From Clostridiales bacterium (lineage in GTDB: Bacteria; Bacillota; Clostridia; Christensenellales; UBA1242): 64,000 bases of DNA. The position numbers were made by a program, and so were the translations under genes. Positions 1-9,400 of this stretch are shown here, one piece after another (within the stretch, counting starts at the first letter, position 1; the number at the start of each line of letters is the position of its first letter). The stretch is from assembly GCA_003524095.1 (NCBI GenBank), contig DOEE01000003.1, positions 248,001 to 312,000 on the forward strand. The letters are read 5' to 3'. The notes below the pieces were generated by a model. It saw only the letters and a list, made by a program, of their open reading frames with translations, searched no databases and was not told where the DNA came from.

Positions 1-243
1 TTTATTCAAAAGGTTGTTAGCAAGTATCCCGGAATTATGTCAAAACTTCGTGAAGAAGGAACAAAGGACATAAGAAAAACATTGATTGAAAATAAAAGTA
101 TTTTAAAACGTAATGAAGAGATAGACAAGTACTTAAACTTCTTGCAAGGAATTGAAACTGACAAAAAGACAAGTGCCATTGAAGACAATGGTTCAAATGT
201 TTCCAAACAACAAAATGCAGAAACTATTGACAAAGAATTATAA
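1..243 (+). CDS. 3' end of an unidentified gene
   Basis: The reading frame is open from the first base and ends in tandem stops (TAATAA), so this is the C-terminal 80 residues of a longer protein that begins before the window. The visible part is highly charged and Lys/Glu-rich, probably helical around residues 10-50, and then turns into a low-complexity hydrophilic tail rich in Asn, Ser and Gln. There is an internal ATG at 37, but it has no ribosome binding site and the frame upstream is open, so I do not treat it as the start. No motif lets me name it. It converges on the giant minus-strand gene, with a shared terminator region between them. Confidence 0.6.
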   Translation, partial: FIQKVVSKYPGIMSKLREEGTKDIRKTLIENKSILKRNEEIDKYLNFLQGIETDKKTSAIEDNGSNVSKQQNAETIDKEL

Positions 244-257
244 TAAACTCATGTCAC

Positions 258-347
258 ATAATCTTGTAATTGTGTTAATGCTACAATATTTCAATATGGA
301 AAATATTAAATACAATAATTGAATTTTAAATATAATTACAAGATTAT
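258..347. repeat. 14-bp perfect inverted repeat downstream of the first gene
   Basis: ATAATCTTGTAATT at 258-271 is exactly complementary to AATTACAAGATTAT at 334-347. The 62 bases between contain a second, smaller stem (AATATTTC with GAAAATATT). The right arm is followed by TTTTGTCTC, so on the + strand this could act as a long-looped terminator for the first gene. Confidence 0.55.
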
Positions 348-380
348 TTTGTCTCTAAAAATTGTATATTCTTATATAAA

Positions 381-422
381 TACAAAAAAAGAAGAACACG
401 AAATTTTGTGTTCTTCTTTTTG
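381..422. terminator. Bidirectional intrinsic terminator
   Basis: A 12-bp perfect stem (AAAGAAGAACAC at 388-399 with its complement at 408-419) is flanked by an A-run on the left and a T-run on the right. It can therefore end transcription from either side. It sits 14 bases beyond the stop of the giant minus-strand gene and also faces the first gene. Confidence 0.85.
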
Positions 423-436
423 TATGATACGAAAGT

Positions 437-3400
437 TTATCTATATTTACCTTTTCTTCTAATTAACAAGAATAGTACTACAAGAACTACAACACCAATT
501 GCAACGCAGATAAGGATAATCTTGGTTGTTTGATTAAGTGGGTCGTTCTTTGTGAATTTGTATGAACTAATTAGTGAACCATCGTCCGAAACTATCTTGA
601 TTACATATGTTCCTTTTTCGTTAATCGTCATAGTTTGAACAACTCTTTCGCTATTTTCATCAATTACTAAATATTCCTTGTCATTAACAAGAATTTTACT
701 CTTTCCTACTTGGGAGAATATCATTCCTGGATTGAAGTTGATTGTAATTACATCTTTGGTTGCATTTCCATCTGGTATACTTGAAATAAGTGATGGTAGT
801 GCATTATTAATCCAAACGTTAAAACTAAAACTTTCATAACCTTTGATGTTGGAATTGAAATATTTGAGGGTTACTTCAAATATACAATTTCTTTCGCTTT
901 CGTTATCACTTGACAACCATAGCAAACTATCTTTTGATGCAGTTATGTTAGAAGTCTTGACATATCCCTCGTACAAATTTAGATTTTCATCTCTAACTAT
1001 AACTTTGGTGTATGCTGAACTTGGGTTATAGTTTTCGGTATAGATGTAATCATTTGTGCTTAGAACTTTGATTTTTTCGGACTCATTGCTATCTGAATAC
1101 AAGTGAACTTCTTCGGTTGTAATAATCTTGATAGTAACACTATTTTTGTACTGTTCAGTGATTTCAATTTTTTCGTTATCTTTGATTCTAAAGATTTTGT
1201 CAATTACAAATCCTGTACCTTTGGAAACATTAAAACTCTTTTGAGCAATGTTTGTTTTGAGTATTGTAAATTTGTAAGTTGTTGTTACTTGTTGGTCGGC
1301 GATAAGAGTTGAGTCATCTGAAAGTTTGGTTGTTGCGGTCATAACAACTGTATATGAGCCAGGTTCGGTTAGGGTAAATTCAGTTTGACTTCCACGGTCA
1401 GAAGATTGACCATTGTGGGTAACTGTAATACCAATTTCTCTAGTATCATAAAGTGTAAGGCCTGCAAGTTCGGTATTAATCTTAATATTAACATTATCGT
1501 TGAATATTTGATTGTTAATAGGTGAGTTACCATTTACAGTAAATAGAATTTGATTAATCAAATAAATTTGGAGTGATTGACTTGGATTTGTAGCATTTCC
1601 AAATGTTTGGGTTCTGCCTGCCAAATCTCTTACTGCAAATCTATATAGACCGACTTGATTTAGTGTAAATGTCGCTTGATAAGAAACATCTAAATCATTA
1701 AAGACTAGTGTTTCAACAAGTTGATTATTGAAATATCTATCCACATAAATTGTGTTTCCACTAATTGGTGCAGGGGAAATTTCGTCATTGTTTTTGAACT
1801 CAAATGTTACAATAAGTGCTGTATCTGGACGTTTGATAATTGCACTAGATTTTGTGTAAATATTAGTATTTTCGTCTTTGTTTGAAACAACCTTTGTAAA
1901 TGCTATAGTGCTTGTATTTTCGACAAAGTAAACTTTGATAAATCTATAAGTATAGACTTGGTCTTCATTTTTTGTAAATACTCTAAATTCAGCATAAGGT
2001 GTTTGACTTTCGTCTATTCCTAGACTATATAGTTGTACAAATATATTCAAATCGCTTTTAACTTGTACTTCTAAGTATTTGTCTTGAGTTTTGTCAATAT
2101 CAATGTCTGTGATATTTAGTTCGGAATCATTAATATCTTCTATTGTAATTGGAAGATTTGTATTTGTATTAACAAAACTAAAGTAGTCACGCAAAGTAAA
2201 GTAATTAAACTCTATAATCTGTCTGTCCACACCTTCTTCGTTGTCTTTGTAATCAATAGTTGAAACTTTGGCTGATGGACTAAGTTTGGTTTGAACTTTG
2301 TTATTGATTGCAAATACAGAATAGATTCCAATATCGCCCTCACTTCGTGTAAACGAAATGGTCTGACTCTTGGTATTAAGTGAATTTATAACATATGCCT
2401 CATAGTTGCCGGCATCGGTTATAATATGGTTTGTACTAATGTTGACAACTTTGTTTGTATCTGTATTTTTCAATACTACTTTGGAGTCAAAGTCGAGTTG
2501 TCTTTCTGGTTTGTACCCATTTGTCCAAGACATTGTTACTTCATAGTCTTCGCTTAAGTTAAGGTGACTATTTGTATCCAAAGTATTACCGTTAGAATTT
2601 CGAACAATAACATCTTGGACGCCTGTATAGATTGCAAGTTTTGTATCATATACTAACAAGTCTTTGTTTGTGTTTTCCATTCCCCAAGTGTAGTTATAAG
2701 TTGCAGATAGGGTGGCAGGAATGGTCTTGATGTGATATTTTGTTAAATCAGTAACACCCATAAGAGTGATTGTAGTAATATTGTCGATTGTTGCAACGGA
2801 CAATCCATATACGCTAAGTTCGGAATCACTATATGACTTATTGCTACTATAGATAATTTTTGGATTAATATCGTCGTCAGAATAACTCACACCTTCCTCA
2901 CGAGTATCGCCAATGTATTTGATGTATATATCATAGACATGATTGTCATATACAAAGTTGGCTGATTTTCCTGTATATGTGTAATTGTCGGTGTGTTTTA
3001 CATAATTATCACTATATTTTACATATCCGCCAGCTTGGCTTGAAGTTGAACCAAATTCATAGAAGTAATTATTAATTCTTTCAAAATTATCAATTATTTC
3101 AAATTTATAAACGCCTTTGCCAAGGGTATAAGTTGTTCCCTTAATAAGTTCACTTTCGGTCTTGTAGAATGAATTATTAAGTTCATCTGGGTCTTTTGGA
3201 GACCAGCCACCAGCAAACACATATGCTCTTACTTGTTTAATGTGTGTCGTACCGGTTTTGGCAGGTATTGTCATGGTAAATGTGTTTTGATTATTCTTAA
3301 ATGTAGGGGACAAGATGCTTCCGGCAACATTATATGTAATTTCGTAATCAAATAATCTTTCGTTAGATATTTGAGACTTGATACCAATTCTGTCGACAAC

Positions 3401-6400
3401 ATCAATCTGAATTAAGTGTCCATATTGAGTGTAATAATTACTGCCCTTAGTTGATACCATATTATTGTAATTTTCAATAAGACTATTGACTGTAGATATA
3501 AACTTAATAGTACTATCGTCAAGTGAAACATTGTCAATTTTGTCACGAATCAAACCATTTGTGGTTCTTACATAAATGCGTCTTTCGTTTGGTTCGTAAG
3601 TTATAAGAAGTGTTTCGTTAAGTTTGTCAGATGTGATAGTTAAGTTAGCTCTCAAATAATAATCGAATGTCTTGATTTGTGTTAGTCCAAAGTTCATACC
3701 AGACAAGTTAATAACGGTGTTGGTGTCGCTATTAATTGTGCCTTGTGAAACTCCAGAGTTATTGTTAATCTTGTATTCATATTTAATTTGAGTTGCTTCA
3801 TAGTCAGGAAGGTATACCGCATAAACTCTATAGTTTCCTGCTTCGTCTACTTCCAAAATCTCGTAGTAGTTGTTAACTTCTAAGAAATTCTTTGTTACCA
3901 AGTCAGATACTTTGATAGATGACAAACCAATTCCGAAAGTATCAAATGAAATATAATAATATTTGTCAACATCAATTGTGTCTGTACTATAAGCGGTTAA
4001 AGGAGTGGCTCTATTAGGTGAGAATTGTGGATGACCTGGCAAGTATGTTGCTTCGTAGTATGCTTTGTAATCATCTGGAGTAATTGAGAACTTGTAATTG
4101 CTAGGGTAGTTATATGTTCCGGCAGTATTGTTTGTCAACTTTCTTATGTAAATTCCACCCTTGCTATCAAGGTTGTCAATGTGTTCAAATTCAAAACTAC
4201 TATCTGGGCGGTAATCTAGTGCAAAGAAGTAGTTTTCCAAATAACTTCTTTCAAAGTCATAATCTTCGTCAAAAGTAAAATTATAACTGTTTTTGTAAGA
4301 CTCAAATACTTGTTTATAATTTGTTAGATTTGTGGTCTTTGAGTTATTTTGAACGTATTTATCCAAACTCATAAGTTTAGTTAAGTTATAAATTGGCTTG
4401 TTTCTATCAACAGTTACTTCAAAAGTTGTTGAGAAGTATGAATTTTTGTTTCCCAAATTGTCTTGTTTGATGTAATTATCCTTGTCGCCAATATAATTTA
4501 GAACAATAAAGTATGTTTCGCTATCATTGTTTTGTGCGCTATCAAGCAATCTATATTTGGAGTATTCTTCTTCACCCTTGTTCAAAATTTCATCTAAGTT
4601 GTTATCAAATATAACAATCGCATGATAAGTTATTCCATCTATTACATTCGCAAAGTACGAAGACTGCATCCTGTCTGCCTTGACAAGTGCTGTGCCATTG
4701 TTGTCATTACAAGTCCCTTTGACTCTATTAAATATCAAATTAGACTCGCTGATTGAACCTTTGTAAATTTGGATATTTTCTGGGTCAATTTGGGCTTGAG
4801 TATCGTCTTTGGTTATTTGGAAAGTAAATATCAAGGATTCGTTATTTGTACTACTTAGTTTGACCACTTGACCATTTGGAGTAGAGATTGATGACAAAAT
4901 ATTTTCGGAAGAAGATAGTTTGTCAAGTTGTCCTTCGCTTAGATATTTTCCAAGCAAGTTGTATCTTATCTCGGTGTTTCCATTTTCGTCAGTGTATTCG
5001 GCAAGTGGAATACTATGATTTGTGGACTTATCTTCGTCATAATCATGTCTGCCATAATATTTGCCATACATATCGCCTTCTGGGGCAGTGTGTTTGATTG
5101 AGAATGACAAGTCTAATTCATTTGACTGATAATTGCTTATTACATTTTTGCCGTCTTTCTTATTATAACCGCTACTGTCTTTGAGATAAATCTTGTAAGG
5201 ACTTGAATAGTTGTCTTCAAAGTAGAAGTTGTAACTATTAAGTCTTGAATTATCCGAAGCTTTGTACATGCCTTTGACATATGTGCTTAAAGCTTTTGTA
5301 TTGTAATAAACATCAATTTGTTTGTTTTCGTCTAAGATATCAGTTTCGCCATTTGCAATTCCAATTGCAATAGTAAGATTTACTTTGTAAATTTTATTGG
5401 CAAAATGATTTTTGTTGAACAAGAAAGTATTAAGTTTGGCTTGAGTAATACTATCTGTTTGGTCTGAATTAAGTGTATTGAAGGTTTTGACAAATGCATC
5501 AAAGTTGTATTTGTCTGCAAACAAGTTATATTGTACTTGAATTTTGTTCGTTGAGAACAAGTTTGAACTAGAGTAGTGTGAATTGCTACCAATCGAACTA
5601 CTATTTGCTAGTGTTTGAGAATTCTGGATTGAACTAGCATCAATATGTTTTTTGAGTTTTTCATAATCACTCTTGTAATCGCTACCAAGAATAAATCCAA
5701 AATCTTGACTAGTTGTATTATCAAAAGAGTTAAGAGTTGCGACATTTATGATTCCAGTTCTATCAACGTAATACGCAATATAAAGAATTTGTCTATCTTC
5801 ACCCAGCACGGCACTATCAAGTTGTTTATTGTATTTACGTTTAAATACATACAAACCTTCTTGAGTAACAGAACTATTGCTTCTGCCCGTTTCGTCGGCA
5901 TTTGGATTTAGAATTGAAGAGTAGATTCTATCGGCTTCTTCTGGATTGACATAAGAACTAACGTTGTCTGAATAAATGTGTTTTGGACTACCATTTGAAT
6001 CTACAAGTGGATAAGTACCTTCTAATTCATATGGATAACTATGTTGTGGTATACTTACACCCATTTCATCATTTATTTCAATATAATATGATTTGTTTTC
6101 TTTGGTTACTTTGTGTACAAAGTTAAGAACTATGTATTTTTGTTCGCCAGTAATCTTCAAATCACTAGGAATATTTTCGCTGTTTTTATCAAGAGTTTTT
6201 GCACTTACAAAATTATAATCTTGATTAAGTGATACATATGAACTTGGACTGAATTGATAATATTTATATGTCAAAGTATAGTCAGGGATACTTGAACCAT
6301 TGCTTTGTTTTGAACTAATATAAAGTTTGGAAGCAGAGAATGATCCAGAGTCGCCAAGACCTACAACATTACTCAAATTGTCCTCAGCGGTCTTGACATC

Positions 6401-9400
6401 AAATATACCATAACCTTGAGTTTGAGTCTTGTCTGGATTAATCCAAATAATACCAGTAGTCTTATTTCCGAGTTTATCAAATATTTCGTACTCATAACTG
6501 CCACCATTTTCAAACGAACCAATAGCACCATTGTATGTTCTATTTGAACTAGTAGCAAGCATAAATTTGTTGATTTCTTCATTGTTAGAGTTCATAATTT
6601 TGGTGTAATTTACACTATTTATGTCAACTAAGGTATGCCCGTCTGGAGATGTCGTTCCATTTGAATTGTTTTTGATTTTTGGTAGTTTAAGTTTGTTATC
6701 TTTTACTGGATTGCTTGGGAAGAAGTAATATTCACTAGGGATTGAATTTTCAAAACTTTGACTAACGCCGAAAGTTTTGTCCTGAATAGTTACTTTGTTT
6801 AATGGAAGCAACAAATAATATGTGCCGTCAATGTTTTGAACAGATGTATTATTAAAGTTGTTTTCATCTTTGAATGAATTGATATAACACAAAGTTTCTT
6901 TGAGTTTATCAAGATTTTGAGCTTTGGTGTAGTTATCAAGTTTTGTACTTAAGTCAATTTGATAATTTTGAGTATTATCATTAACTTCTTTGTCAGGAGT
7001 TGAAATTTTGATAGCCTTGTAATCACCGAAAGTAACAATAGCACTATCAGCAATAATATTAGATGATGTCAAAGGTGTAGGGGAAATTACATAACCCGGT
7101 GTAGTTGTATCGTAGAATACGACATATCTACATTCGTTTCCGGCTTCGTCAACAAGTTTGAATAAGTAAATTGAACTCGAACTTGAAGAGAAGTAGTTGG
7201 AAGCAAGTACATCGTCGCTTGTGTCATAATTATAAAGATATTGATTAGCCGAAGATATACTTTCTATATTATAGCCATTAACCTTGTAATCGGTTGTAAT
7301 TCCGCTTTGAGTACTACTTAAATCAACTTTTTCGTTGTATGTATCGGTCTTAATCAAATCAATACGATACCAGTAAGTATAGATTTTGGCTTTACTCAAT
7401 TTTGGGTCATACCTAAATGTAAAGTTGTAATTAACAATTTGGTTGTTAGATGTCTCTAACAAATTATTAACCGCATAACCAGTGCTATTATTTAGTACTT
7501 GTATAACAGGTAGGGTTTTTAGACCACTAATGTTTTGTTTGTCGATTGTGAACTTTTGAGTTACAGTAGATGCACCACGTGAACTATAATGCAAAGTAAC
7601 TCTATAGTCACCATTGCTATCAAAAAATTGCTTTGATGTGATGTATACGTAGTATTTGCCTTTTTCTTCGTCACGTACAAATTGAGTTATCTCTCTTGCA
7701 TAATTTTGATTTCCGGTGGCGGTCATGTTGTTTTGTTTGTAAGTTGCAACAAAGTTATTGGCAGTGATTCCGTCAAATGTAAGTCTCTCAATATCCAAAT
7801 AAACATCATTTTTGAAGTAAGTTGGAATATTCCAAGACAATTCAACATTTTTGTTTGTGAATTTTTTAAGTCCCAAGTCTGTGTTGTAATTTCCTTCGTC
7901 GTCGGAAACTTTGACACTAAGAGAAGGAGAACTGTTGTCGATAATAAATGTTATATATTGACAGAATAGAGTATTGTCATAAGATTTGTCAGTCAATGAT
8001 TTGTAGCCATCGTATTTATAAAATACCACAATTTCGTACAATCCATCAAATTGACAATAGGTGTCTTTGGTGTAAATATCAGTAACTGCTGTACCATAAT
8101 CAATTGTTCCGTCACTTTTAATTTTGTAATCAGGGTATCTATAGATATAACTCTTGGATACTTTGTTTTCATAAATAAGTGAAGACAAGTTTTTGAAAAA
8201 TACAGGTGTTATGTCTGTGACAATGATATTTTTTGCATTAAGACCTTGTTCAATTGCGGTATTTACAAATTCCTTTGGTGGAGTTATTCCATTGGCAAAT
8301 AGGGTTTGGTTTGTATTAATTTCTTTGCCATTTAGGTTGAATCTTGGGTCGTTTGCTTTAAGGACATACTTTGTAATGTCTGATTCAAAGAAATTGCTTG
8401 TCTTTGAGTCAACGAGTTTTAGTTTGCTATAACCAGTGTCTGAGTAATTTGAAACTTTGTTAAAGTAAGTCTCCGAACCAAATACATGCAAGATATCTCC
8501 ATTTAGATTTGGTTTTGATTGAGAATAACTTGCGGTAGTTGTAGTTTTTCCTGTTAGATTTGTTATAAGTGATGGAATTTTTCCCAAATTGCCACTACCT
8601 GAATCATGAGGACTATCAATGGCTAAGTTAAAAGTATTTTCTGTTTTGGTAGTTGTATTTAAAATATAACCGTTGTCACTTGAAATATTATTTGAAATTT
8701 GGTAAGTGGTATTTGTTGTATATATCGTTTTGTACAATGAACCAATTTCATATCTAATATTTAAAATTTGACGACCTTGTGCATCAGTAGAAACTGTGAA
8801 AGTTGTTGTCTTGACGGTCTTGTCGCCAAGTTGGAAGTTTGTTGAATTTTCGTAAGGAGTGTTCAAAGTTATTTTTTGGCTATCGCCTACAATAGAAAGT
8901 TGTTCGCTAGTTGCCTTTGAATCATATACATAAGTTACTCCATTAAGGGTCACTTGATTTGCCATGCTTTGGGCATTTGAATCGTTTATGTATCCCCAAA
9001 CATTTAGATATAGTGGAGAATTATTGTCGTTTGGAGTAGTAGTTGGGGGAGTGCTTGTTAGTTTGTTGAGATTAACTTCTTTGATGTTCAAAATATTAGT
9101 GCTACTTTCTGTGTTATTAACAACTGAGTCATAACCTTGAGTGTCGTTATTGTTAATCAAGCACATATATTTGTAGTCGAACGTATATACTCCCAAAGTA
9201 TCAAATTCAAGTCTGTAATCAACATTTATTTCGATTTTGTCAAGGCTTTCAATTAGATTTAATGCATGTGAGTTTTCTTTTACATTTTCTGTTTTGTAGA
9301 TGTGGCTAATTATTTCTACTTTGGATACTTTGTTTTTCGATTCGGTTGTGTCATGAGATACTGTGTATCTAATAGTTAGTTCAGAGTCGATTGGGTCAGA

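Noticed and set aside
437..560. LPXTG sortase anchor on the 3617-aa protein
   Set aside because: The C-terminus has a hydrophobic helix and RRKGKYR but no LPXTG-like motif before it.
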